In this document: positions 1-6,016 of the stretch, piece after piece
Numbering within the stretch: position 1 is the stretch's first letter
How the letters are laid out: the number at the start of each line of letters is the position of its first letter
DNA from: CAZFPT01 sp046541875
GTDB taxonomy: Bacteria > Planctomycetota > Phycisphaerae > SM23-33
DNA length: 21,249 bases
Assembly (NCBI GenBank): GCA_046541875.1
Contig: JBKHCL010000055.1
Coordinates: 1 to 21,249, forward strand
Direction of reading: 5' to 3'
The notes under the pieces: generated by a model
What the model was told of the DNA's origin: nothing
The model's database searches: none
What the model saw: the letters and a program-made list of their open reading frames with translations, nothing else
Translations under genes and position numbers: made by a program

Positions 1-636
1 GAACTGATCCGCGTGGGCGATACGTACTACCTCTTCGGCGATTACCATCCCGAGGGCGCCGGCAGCGACGAGTCCCATATGAGCGTGGCGTACTGGCACA
101 GCAAGGACCTGTACGCGGAGTTCGAGTTCGGCGGGTTCATCCGCGGCAATACCCACCCCGACCCGACGGTTGGCTTCGCCGAGGGCGAGTTCCTGATGAT
201 CCTCCAGATTGACCACCAGGACGGCTATGAAGGCGACAACAAGGACCTCTACGGAGGCGAGAATGACGAGTATTTCGCCGACAAGGTGGCCACGCTGACC
301 AGCGCCGGGCCATGGGTGGACGCCGTGCAGGCCCGGGCGGGCGTGGACACCGACGGCGACGGCGAGGTCGACGAGTGGACCGACTGGCAGGACGTCACGG
401 AAACCTATGGCCGAATCGACGGGTTCGCGAAGGTCTACTCCGTTGACGAGGCGATGCTGGACCTTTCGGCCTTGCCCGACGGGTACGGCATCCAGTTCGA
501 GTTCACCACGGGCGACCTGGCCGCGGTGATGGACTCGGTGAGCATCGAGTCCACCACCGTGCCGGAGCCTGCTTCGATGGCCCTGCTGGCGATCGGTGGA
601 TTGGGCATTCTGTTGAGACCGAGGCGAAGTCGGTAA
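1..636 (+). CDS. PEP-CTERM sorting domain protein (5' partial)
   Basis: The frame is open from base 1, so the gene begins upstream; a GTG at 13 is internal. The visible 211 residues are rich in Asp, Gly and aromatic residues, with a calcium-loop-like DTDGDGEVDEW stretch, and look like a secreted beta-rich domain. The C-terminus carries a PEP-CTERM signal: V-P-E-P-A-S, a hydrophobic helix with Gly (ALLAIGGLGILL), then a basic RPRRSR tail. In this family exosortase (EpsH-type) recognises the tail and processes the protein at the membrane, usually in bacteria that make extracellular polysaccharide. No exosortase gene is in the window. The substrate or role of the N-terminal domain is not recognisable. 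Confidence 0.85.
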   Translation, partial: ELIRVGDTYYLFGDYHPEGAGSDESHMSVAYWHSKDLYAEFEFGGFIRGNTHPDPTVGFAEGEFLMILQIDHQDGYEGDNKDLYGGENDEYFADKVATLTSAGPWVDAVQARAGVDTDGDGEVDEWTDWQDVTETYGRIDGFAKVYSVDEAMLDLSALPDGYGIQFEFTTGDLAAVMDSVSIESTTVPEPASMALLAIGGLGILLRPRRSR

Positions 637-670
637 ACCGCGATCGGTCCGAAACAAACCTCCTCTGACC

Positions 671-742
671 GACACTCAGCCAACTGAGAAGGCTGGGTGT
701 CGGGCTACGGCACCAACGCCCCACTCGTTCCCAGGGGCGTTG
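671..742 (+). terminator. Tandem hairpins after the PEP-CTERM gene
   Basis: Two hairpins lie 35 nt past the stop. The first pairs 671-681 with 691-701 (11 bp, one wobble pair). The second pairs CAACGCCCC at 714-722 with its exact complement at 734-742. Neither is followed by a clear T-run, so they may act as a weak or factor-assisted terminator, or protect the 3' end of the mRNA. Confidence 0.45.
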
Positions 743-838
743 TGCTGTATAGCCCGATCGCCGGGGACCAGGCCCGAGACAGATTTCGCAGACCGGTCGG
801 TAAAAGCTCACCGTTTTGGCGCTCTTTCGCCGATGCGC

Positions 839-869
839 TTGACAGGCGACCGGGGCGGGAGTGTATGAT
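839..869 (+). promoter_or_regulatory. Sigma70-like promoter of the DciA-like gene
   Basis: A perfect TTGACA at 839-844 is followed after 19 bp by TATGAT at 864-869. The predicted start of transcription is near 876, about 54 nt before the ATG at 930. The -10 overlaps a possible GTG start at 861, which argues against that longer reading. The spacer is slightly long. Confidence 0.6.
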
Positions 870-929
870 GGTCGGCCGCTACGGAACCGGGCGACGGAAT
901 CGCCCTCAGATCAGCCGCAGGGCAGCGTC

Positions 930-1289
930 ATGGACGACAGGCAACTTCAGACAGTCTGGCAGCAACGGCAGATCGCCGGGCGGATCAAACACCTCAGCCA
1001 ACCTCTCGGAACGTACCTGAAGCGCGACCTGGCCAAACGGGTCCGCCAGGTGGGCAAGTTGGCCGACGTATGGGACGAGATTCTCCCCGACGAGTTGGCC
1101 AAGCACACCTCGTTGCTGGGGTTCAGCCGCGGCGTGCTGACGGTCGGGGTGGACTCGGCCAGCCATCGCTTCCTGCTGCAGACGCAACTGCAGGCGGGCC
1201 TGCAGAAGAAGATTCAGTCGCACTTCGGCGGGGCGATCCGGCGGATCAAGCTGGTGGCCGATACCCCCGACGGACCCGCCCAGGCCTGA
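930..1289 (+). CDS. DciA/DUF721 family protein
   Basis: This 119-residue protein has the DUF721 pattern: a basic N-terminal region with paired Arg/Lys, a W-x-x-I-L-P region, then a core of the form L-T-V-G-V-D-S-A-S-H-R-F-L-L-Q-T-Q-L followed by L-Q-K-K-I. DciA proteins of this family load the replicative helicase DnaB in bacteria that lack DnaC; other DUF721 members are uncharacterised. The ATG at 930 was chosen because the longer GTG start at 861 lies inside the predicted -10 box. The ribosome site is weak. The gene sits 23 nt upstream of the phosphorylase gene and probably shares its transcript. Family assignment is good; the helicase-loading role is inferred. Confidence 0.75.
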   Translation: MDDRQLQTVWQQRQIAGRIKHLSQPLGTYLKRDLAKRVRQVGKLADVWDEILPDELAKHTSLLGFSRGVLTVGVDSASHRFLLQTQLQAGLQKKIQSHFGGAIRRIKLVADTPDGPAQA

Positions 1290-1312
1290 CGTCCCTGCCG
1301 CAGGAGAGACCG

Positions 1313-2209
1313 ATGGACAACACCCTCGCCTGCATCGCCGGCGAAGAAGTCTACCGACAGATCCGCTCGGACCGCCTCGACGCCGAATCCATCGGCCCGC
1401 GCGACACCCCTTTCGGACCCTCCGGAGAGATCTTCCGCGTCGGTTGCGACGATTCGTGGTTCTACCTGCTCGCCCGATACGGCGAGGGGCTGGGCAAGAC
1501 CGCCCCGTCGGCAGTGCCCTACCAGGCGAACATCTACGCCCTCAAAGACCTCGGAGCCGCCGCCATCGTCGCGTGGGGCTCGGGCGGGGCGATCACGCAC
1601 AGCATGGCCGTGGGCGACCTGGTGGTGGTCGCCGACGTGATCGACCAGACCTCCCGCCGCGAGAAAACCTACTACCAGCATTCGCCGCTGGGGTATCTGC
1701 GGCAGTTTCCGGTGTTCTGCCCGACCCTGCGGAGCACCTGCCTGCAGACGCTGGGCGAACTGAATATCGTCCACCACGACCAGGCGGTGGCCGCCGTTAC
1801 CGAAGGCCCGCGACTCGAGACGCCCGCCGAGGTGCGCATGCTCGGCACGATGGGCGCGGAGGTGGTGACCCACTCGTTCCTCCCCGAGATGTTCCTGGCC
1901 CGCGAGCTACAGATCTGCTATGCGGCGATCTGCTACGTAGTGAACTACGCCGAGACGGGCAGCCGACATCGACCCTTCCTGGCGACGGGACTGTTCGAGG
2001 CCCCGACCGACTCGGGCGCGTCGCGCCGACTGGTCAAGGCGATGAACGCCTTCGGCGACGTGATGGGGCATCTCTGCCGCATCGTCGCCGGCGGGGACAC
2101 TCCGTGCACCTGCGGCGAGCCGATCGCCCAGGCCGCCCGCGAAGCCGGTCTGGGGGAGGACTGGCGAACGTGGCTGAATCCGCCCCGGACGGGGTGCGAT
2201 TTCAGTTGA
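1313..2209 (+). CDS. MTAP/PNP-family nucleoside phosphorylase, divergent
   Basis: This 298-residue protein follows the MTAP/purine nucleoside phosphorylase family, which splits 5'-methylthioadenosine or purine nucleosides with phosphate. Visible family blocks are D-T-P-F-G-P-S near residue 25, R-Y-G-E-G-L-G with P-Y-Q-A-N-I-Y-A-L-K-D-L-G (usually R-H-G-x-x-H with N-Y-R-A-N-I-x-A-L), E-G-P-R-L-E-T-P-A-E, and L-A-R-E-L-x-I-C-Y-A-A-I-C-Y-V-V-N-Y-A. Key positions differ: the phosphate-loop His is Tyr, the usual G-M-T before P-E is T-H-S, and the N-terminal I-G-G-S-G loop is missing. The fold seems secure but the substrate is uncertain. The start is set by AGGAGA at 1302-1307. After the stop there is no obvious terminator before the promoter at 2240. 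Confidence 0.8.
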   Translation: MDNTLACIAGEEVYRQIRSDRLDAESIGPRDTPFGPSGEIFRVGCDDSWFYLLARYGEGLGKTAPSAVPYQANIYALKDLGAAAIVAWGSGGAITHSMAVGDLVVVADVIDQTSRREKTYYQHSPLGYLRQFPVFCPTLRSTCLQTLGELNIVHHDQAVAAVTEGPRLETPAEVRMLGTMGAEVVTHSFLPEMFLARELQICYAAICYVVNYAETGSRHRPFLATGLFEAPTDSGASRRLVKAMNAFGDVMGHLCRIVAGGDTPCTCGEPIAQAAREAGLGEDWRTWLNPPRTGCDFS

Positions 2210-2239
2210 CCGGCGACAGCGGACGATCGCGAATTCCGC

Positions 2240-2268
2240 TTGACAGGATCGTCCCGGAAAGCTTCAAT
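2240..2268 (+). promoter_or_regulatory. Sigma70-like promoter, long-leader transcript
   Basis: TTGACA at 2240-2245, a 17-bp spacer, then TTCAAT at 2263-2268 (4 of 6 consensus bases). Transcription would start near 2275. The next convincing start codon is at 2531, so the transcript would carry an untranslated leader of about 250 nt. Confidence 0.5.
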
Positions 2269-2274
2269 AAAGAT

Positions 2275-2530
2275 TAGCATTTCCGTAGTAAACTCGTTGT
2301 TTGGCATGCATATCATTGAGGGCAAGGACGATCCTCTTCAGCTGCACAGGACGCGGCAGAAATGTGACTGGTCAGGCTGCGGTCCGATACGGCAAAGCAC
2401 CGCCACAATCGGCCAGGGCGAGATGACCAACGGGCTGAGTGCAGCGTTTCCTGTGCCCGTCACGGGGAACTCGTCCGCCCGAGGGTCGGCCCACGGACGT
2501 GTCGCCTGTCCACAAGATTGGAGGAGCAGT
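2275..2530 (+). other. Long untranslated leader with no recognised element
   Basis: No gene is supportable between the promoter and the ATG at 2531. The stretch has several short G/C-rich complementary segments, such as GCTGCGG near 2378 and GGCAAAGC near 2391. I could not fit it to any riboswitch consensus I know (cobalamin, SAM, TPP, FMN, c-di-GMP). It may be a structured leader or ordinary intergenic sequence. Confidence 0.3.
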
Positions 2531-2716
2531 ATGACCGAGCGGATACGGATCTTACGAGCGTATCGCCCGAGCATGACGGCCGCCGCCGGGCAGGAAGACG
2601 GCGAGGAGGCCCGTCGCCAGAAGGAGAGCAATCTCCAGCGGTACTCCGAACGGGCGGTGCGAGGACTTCCGTTGTTTTCCGAGCAGTCCGACACGGGGCA
2701 ACTCGCACAAGGCTGA
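2531..2716 (+). CDS. Small hypothetical protein with GLPLF motif
   Basis: A strong ribosome site, GGAGGAG at 2520-2526, lies 4 nt before an ATG that opens 61 codons. The product is hydrophilic and charged, with an acidic/basic middle and the ending R-Y-S-E-R-A-V-R-G-L-P-L-F-S. A pattern of R-Y-x-x-R-A-x-x-G-L-P-L-F near the end looks like one I associate with short planctomycete hypothetical proteins, but I cannot confirm this without a search. No membrane segment, signal or known domain is visible. It lies just upstream of the ilv leader region. Function unknown. Confidence 0.5.
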   Translation: MTERIRILRAYRPSMTAAAGQEDGEEARRQKESNLQRYSERAVRGLPLFSEQSDTGQLAQG

Positions 2717-2813
2717 GCGGACCGATGCACCCCCTGCCTTGCCGCAGGCGGAGAAGAAAACGCCCCCGGGACCGGTCGGTCAATGATCCCGCCGGACACG
2801 GAGAAACTGAATA

Positions 2814-2842
2814 TTGACATCGGCTTGACCGATGGATACAGT
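2814..2842 (+). promoter_or_regulatory. ilv operon promoter
   Basis: TTGACA at 2814-2819, exactly 17 bp, then TACAGT at 2837-2842 (4 of 6 consensus bases). Transcription should start at about 2848-2851, immediately before the ATG at 2852. The leader peptide would therefore be read from a leaderless or nearly leaderless 5' end. Confidence 0.65.
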
Positions 2843-2851
2843 ATCACTGTC

Positions 2852-2965
2852 ATGAATCGCAGGCTATCGACATCGCGAACTGTTCACGCCCTCACGGGTC
2901 GCCGTGTGGTCTCGCTGCCTGCGCTGCGCGTAGTCGTTGTACCCAAGGTCGCTGCGCTTCGCTGA
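2852..2965 (+). CDS. Putative ilv leader peptide (attenuation)
   Basis: A 37-codon reading frame starts within a few bases of the predicted transcription start. It holds 8 Val and 5 Leu, including V-V-S-L-P-A-L-R-V-V-V-V-P-K-V. Four consecutive Val codons (GTA GTC GTT GTA) lie at 2930-2941. This is the composition expected of a leader peptide for a branched-chain synthesis operon: the Escherichia coli ilvB leader IvbL likewise contains runs of Val. Ribosome stalling when charged tRNA-Val is scarce would change folding of the downstream RNA. No Shine-Dalgarno is visible, in line with leaderless initiation. The frame also extends upstream to 2783, but that part precedes the promoter. Confidence 0.6.
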   Translation: MNRRLSTSRTVHALTGRRVVSLPALRVVVVPKVAALR

Positions 2966-2986
2966 ACCCGCCCCCGCGCAGCGGCC
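2922..2986 (+). promoter_or_regulatory. Competing hairpins in the ilv leader (attenuator-like)
   Basis: Two upstream arms can pair with the same downstream arm. CGCTGCGCG at 2922-2930, ending at the first codon of the Val run, is an exact complement of 2975-2983. GGTCGCTGCGC at 2947-2957 pairs over 11 bp, one a G-U, with 2976-2986. The two structures exclude each other, as in an attenuator. There is no T-run after 2986, so the output could be Rho-dependent termination or control of translation rather than a classical terminator. Confidence 0.5.
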
Positions 2987-2999
2987 CAACTCCACCCCC

Positions 3000-3047
3000 T
3001 TCCGCAATCGACAGCGGTCCGTCCGTATCCGCCCGGGTCGATCGGAA
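3000..3047 (+). promoter_or_regulatory. Large hairpin in the ilv 5' leader
   Basis: TTCCG plus ATCGAC at 3000-3012 (with a 2-nt bulge) pair with GTCGAT plus CGGAA at 3037-3047. GCGG at 3014-3017 and CCGC at 3029-3032 can close an inner stem. A-rich and C-rich sequence follows, with no U-tract. It sits 48 nt before the start at 3095. Confidence 0.4.
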
Positions 3048-3094
3048 ACCACCCCAACTGACACACGCAGAACCTATCATGACAGGATAGCGAC

Positions 3095-3287
3095 ATGACA
3101 TCGAGCACTGGCCCGAGACCCCGCCGGGCCACGAGAATCAGCGGGGCCGACCTGATCGTCCAGGCGTTGCGGGACGAAGGCGTCGAGATCATCTTCGGAT
3201 ACCCCGGGGCCGCCGTGGTCCCGCTGATGGACGCACTGTACGACGAGCCGACCCCCGCGGTCCGCTCGTCACGAACGCCACACTTGA
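3095..3287 (+). pseudogene. Relic N-terminus of a second acetolactate synthase
   Basis: From an ATG at 3095 with AGGA at 3084-3087, residues 17-51 read as a typical acetolactate synthase N-terminus (G-V-E-I-I-F-G-Y-P-G and D-A-L-Y-D). Over 35 aligned positions 18 are identical to the intact ilvB start downstream. After L-Y-D-E-P the frame no longer resembles the enzyme. The +1 frame at 3264-3275 encodes A-R-H-E, the expected catalytic Glu motif, 2 nt closer to the Tyr codon than in the intact gene, and meets TGA at 3285-3287. This fits a frameshifted remnant. By chance the 3095 frame has no stop before ilvB, so translation from 3095 could also add 94 residues to IlvB. Confidence 0.6.
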
Positions 3288-3376
3288 GGCCGACGGACCC
3301 AGCGAGTAATGTACAGCCCACGACAGACTCCCCCGCCCCGCTCGCCCGCGAGCGGCAAGCACAGAAGGATGCAACC

Positions 3377-5101
3377 ATGACCCAGACAGCAACCAACGCC
3401 GAGGCCCTCGCGGCAAGGCTGGAGAACGCCAGCGGCGCGAAGATCTTCCACGAAGTTCTGAAGGACGAGGGCGTCGAGGTGCTCTTCGGATACCCCGGTG
3501 GAGCGGTGATTCCGATCTTCGACGAGATCTACGAATCGCCCATCGAATTCGTGCTCACCCGCCACGAGCAGGGGGCCGCACACATGGCCGACGGCTACGC
3601 CCGGGCGACCGGCAAGGTCGGCGTCTGCCTGGCGACCTCCGGACCCGGGGCGCTGAACCTGGTGACCGGCCTGGCGACCGCGCACATGGACTCGATCCCC
3701 GTGGTCGCCATCACCGGACAGGTCAAAAGCCACCTCATCGGCAACGACGCCTTCCAGGAGGCCGACGTCACCGGCGTGACCCGACCGATCACCAAGCACA
3801 ACTACCTGGTCAAGAACGTCGAGGATATCGGCCGCATTATCCGCGAGGCGTTCCACCTCGCCCGCACCGGTCGACCCGGACCGGTCCTGGTGGACATCGC
3901 CGTCGACGCGACGGTCAACACCGTCGAGGGCAAGCCCGATCTGGAGATCCGCCTGCCGGGCTACAAGCCCCTGACCACCGGGCATAGTCGGCAGATCAAG
4001 GCGGCCGCCGAGGCGATCAACGAGTCCAAGCGCCCCCTGCTGTACGTCGGAGGCGGGGTGCTGCTGGCCAATGCCAGCGAAGAGCTGCGGGCGGTGATGG
4101 CCAAGGGCACACTCCCGGCGACCACCACGCTTCTGGGGCTGGGTGCGGTCGACGAGATCGACGACCCGCTCTCGCTGCGCATGCTCGGGATGCACGGATC
4201 GGCCGCGGCGAACTACGCCGTCCAGGAGTGCGATCTGCTCATTGCCGTCGGTTCGCGGTTTGACGACCGGGTGACCGGCAACCTGGATACCTTCGCGCCG
4301 CACGCGAAGATCGTGCACATGGACGTGGACCCCGCGAGCATCTCCAAGACGGTGCATGTGGACGTCCCGGTCGTCGGTGACGCCAAGGACATCCTCACCA
4401 AGCTGGTCAACTACATCGAGCCCATCGAGCGGACCGAATGGCTCGAGCGGGTCAAGGAGCTCAAGGACCGCTACCCGTTCGTGTTCGACAAATCGCCCGA
4501 GGGACGCATCAAGCCCCAGCACGTCATCCAACTGGTCGGTGAAATGACCGACCACGACGCGATCGTCGCAACCGGCGTCGGGCAGCACCAGATGTGGGCC
4601 GCCCAGTTTTACGGGTTCCGCCAGCCGAGGCAGATTCTCACCTCCGGCGGGCTGGGCACGATGGGCTACGGCGTGCCGGCCGCCATCGGCGCCGCCTTCG
4701 GCCATCCGGATAAGACCGTTATCGACATCGACGGAGACGGCTCGTTCACCATGACGATGATCGAGGTCATCACGGCCGTCCAGCACAAGCTGCCCGTGAA
4801 GTTCATCGTGCTGGACAACGGCTACCTGGGCATGGTTCGGCAGTGGCAGGAGCTGTTCTACGACCGGCGTTACAGCGGCGTGGTGCACACCTGCCCGGAC
4901 CTCTCGAAAGTCTCCGAGGGTTTCGGGGCCAGGGGCATCTTCGTGGAAACCGAAGACCAGCTCGAGCCCGGCCTGCGGGCGATGCTCGATCACGACGGGC
5001 CGGCCGTCTTCGTCGCCCACGTCGAGAGGGAAGAGAATGTCTTCCCGATGGTCCCGGCCGGGAAAGGCCTCCACGAGATGGAACTCGGCAAACTCGCCTA
5101 A
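3377..5101 (+). CDS. ilvB: Acetolactate synthase, large catalytic subunit
   Basis: This 574-residue protein is the thiamine-diphosphate enzyme that joins two pyruvates, or pyruvate and 2-oxobutyrate, in the first common step of Val/Leu/Ile synthesis. Visible are the N-terminal F-G-Y-P-G-G loop, catalytic Glu64 in T-R-H-E-Q-G-A-A-H-M, L-A-T-S-G-P-G, the central FAD/regulatory domain with G-S-R-F-D-D-R-V-T-G-N, and the metal/ThDP motif G-D-G-S-F ending at D-N near residues 450-480, then L-G-M-V-R-Q-W-Q. Length is normal for the family. ATG 3377 is chosen because it gives the usual N-terminus and has AAGGA about 8 nt upstream. The frame continues back to 3095 through a relic of a similar enzyme. 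ilvN follows after 36 nt. Confidence 0.95.
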   Translation: MTQTATNAEALAARLENASGAKIFHEVLKDEGVEVLFGYPGGAVIPIFDEIYESPIEFVLTRHEQGAAHMADGYARATGKVGVCLATSGPGALNLVTGLATAHMDSIPVVAITGQVKSHLIGNDAFQEADVTGVTRPITKHNYLVKNVEDIGRIIREAFHLARTGRPGPVLVDIAVDATVNTVEGKPDLEIRLPGYKPLTTGHSRQIKAAAEAINESKRPLLYVGGGVLLANASEELRAVMAKGTLPATTTLLGLGAVDEIDDPLSLRMLGMHGSAAANYAVQECDLLIAVGSRFDDRVTGNLDTFAPHAKIVHMDVDPASISKTVHVDVPVVGDAKDILTKLVNYIEPIERTEWLERVKELKDRYPFVFDKSPEGRIKPQHVIQLVGEMTDHDAIVATGVGQHQMWAAQFYGFRQPRQILTSGGLGTMGYGVPAAIGAAFGHPDKTVIDIDGDGSFTMTMIEVITAVQHKLPVKFIVLDNGYLGMVRQWQELFYDRRYSGVVHTCPDLSKVSEGFGARGIFVETEDQLEPGLRAMLDHDGPAVFVAHVEREENVFPMVPAGKGLHEMELGKLA

Positions 5102-5137
5102 CACCCCGCCCCGCGGGGCGATCAGGAGAACCGCAAC

Positions 5138-5635
5138 ATGCCAACCAACAAGACAAACCGACACATTATCTCAGCCCTGGTCCAGAACGAGCCCGGCGTG
5201 CTCGCGAACGTGGCCGGCATGTTCGCCGCGCGCGGGTTCAACATCGACTCGCTCGTGGTCGGACGCACCGAAGACCCGGACCTCTCGCGGATGACCATCG
5301 TCGTCACCGGCGACGAGCACGTGCTTGAACAGGTCCGCAAGCAACTGGGGAAAATTGTTCCCGTGGTGAAAATCCGGGACTTCACGGAAGTCAGCTACGT
5401 CGAACGCGACCTGCTGATCGTGAAAATCCACGTGCCCCCGGAGAAGCGACCCGAGGTCACCCAACTGGTCCAGATGTTCCGCGGCCGGGTTGTGGACGTC
5501 GCGCGGACGTCGATCATGGTCGAGCTCTCCGGGCCCGAGGCAAAGCTCGAGGCGTTCATCAACCTCGTCCGCCCCTACGGGATCCGCGAACTGGGGCGAA
5601 CCGGCCTGATGGCGATGCAGCGAGGCAGCGAGTAA
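5138..5635 (+). CDS. ilvN: Acetolactate synthase, small regulatory subunit
   Basis: This 165-residue protein has the usual IlvN/IlvH order: an N-terminal ACT domain (about residues 7-80; N-E-P-G-V-L-A-N-V-A-G-M-F-A-A-R-G-F-N-I-D-S-L), then the ALS small-subunit domain ending in I-R-E-L-G-R-T-G-L-M-A-M-Q-R-G. The subunit activates IlvB and normally confers feedback inhibition by valine. It follows ilvB after 36 nt; the gap contains the perfect 14-nt palindrome CGCCCCGCGGGGCG at 5107-5120. CAGGAG at 5123-5128 supports the ATG. It shares the transcript with ilvB and ends at the terminator at 5663. Confidence 0.95.
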   Translation: MPTNKTNRHIISALVQNEPGVLANVAGMFAARGFNIDSLVVGRTEDPDLSRMTIVVTGDEHVLEQVRKQLGKIVPVVKIRDFTEVSYVERDLLIVKIHVPPEKRPEVTQLVQMFRGRVVDVARTSIMVELSGPEAKLEAFINLVRPYGIRELGRTGLMAMQRGSE

Positions 5636-5662
5636 CACAGAGACACCAGCCCCAACAACCCC

Positions 5663-5705
5663 TCGGCCGAGGTCGACGGTTTTGCCCGTCCGCCTCGGCC
5701 GATTT
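5663..5705 (+). terminator. Intrinsic terminator of the ilv operon
   Basis: A perfect 10-bp stem, TCGGCCGAGG at 5663-5672 with its complement at 5693-5702, has a possible inner stem ACGG/CCGT and is followed by TTTGT. It lies 27 nt after the ilvN stop. Confidence 0.75.
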
Positions 5706-5776
5706 GTGCGCCGGGATGGCAATTACCCATCTGCCGACGACGACGGTGATACAATTCGTCGGAAAGGAGCAATATC

Positions 5777-6016
5777 ATGATCCTTCGAATCATCGGTCTG
5801 GCGCTTCTGGCAGTCGGTATCGTGTTTCTCGTGCTCGGGCTGCAATCCCAGGACACCCTTGGCGAGGAGGTCCGTCAGGAAGTCACCGGAGAATACAGCG
5901 AGGAAACCCGCTGGCACATCGCCGGGGGCATCGCGGGCATCGTCATCGGCGGCGGACTCGCCCTGTTCGGCGGCCGGCTGACGGCACGAATCAAACCGCC
6001 CGCGTCATCCGCCTGA
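5777..6016 (+). CDS. DUF3185 family small membrane protein
   Basis: This 79-residue protein has two hydrophobic helices (about residues 4-22 and 48-66) around a polar segment with the pattern S-Q-D-T-L-G-E-E-V-x-x-x-x-T-G, which matches my memory of DUF3185 (small inner-membrane proteins, function unknown). AAAGGAG at 5764-5770 supports the ATG. A TACAAT at 5750-5755 could be a -10, without a clear -35. The last 12 bases overlap, tail to tail, the end of the minus-strand gene at 6005. Confidence 0.75.
   Translation: MILRIIGLALLAVGIVFLVLGLQSQDTLGEEVRQEVTGEYSEETRWHIAGGIAGIVIGGGLALFGGRLTARIKPPASSA

Noticed and set aside
861..929. Upstream GTG start for the DciA-like gene
   Set aside because: It overlaps the predicted -10 box and has no ribosome site; the added residues do not resemble the family.
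2375..2430. c-di-GMP riboswitch-like GGCAAAGC near 2391
   Set aside because: Only the short GCAAAGC string matches; the paired stems and the second conserved segment of the GEMM consensus could not be found.
3269..5164. 631-codon minus-strand frame opposite ilvB
   Set aside because: Antisense to an unmistakable acetolactate synthase; composition is the His/Val/Asp-rich pattern typical of GC-rich antisense frames.
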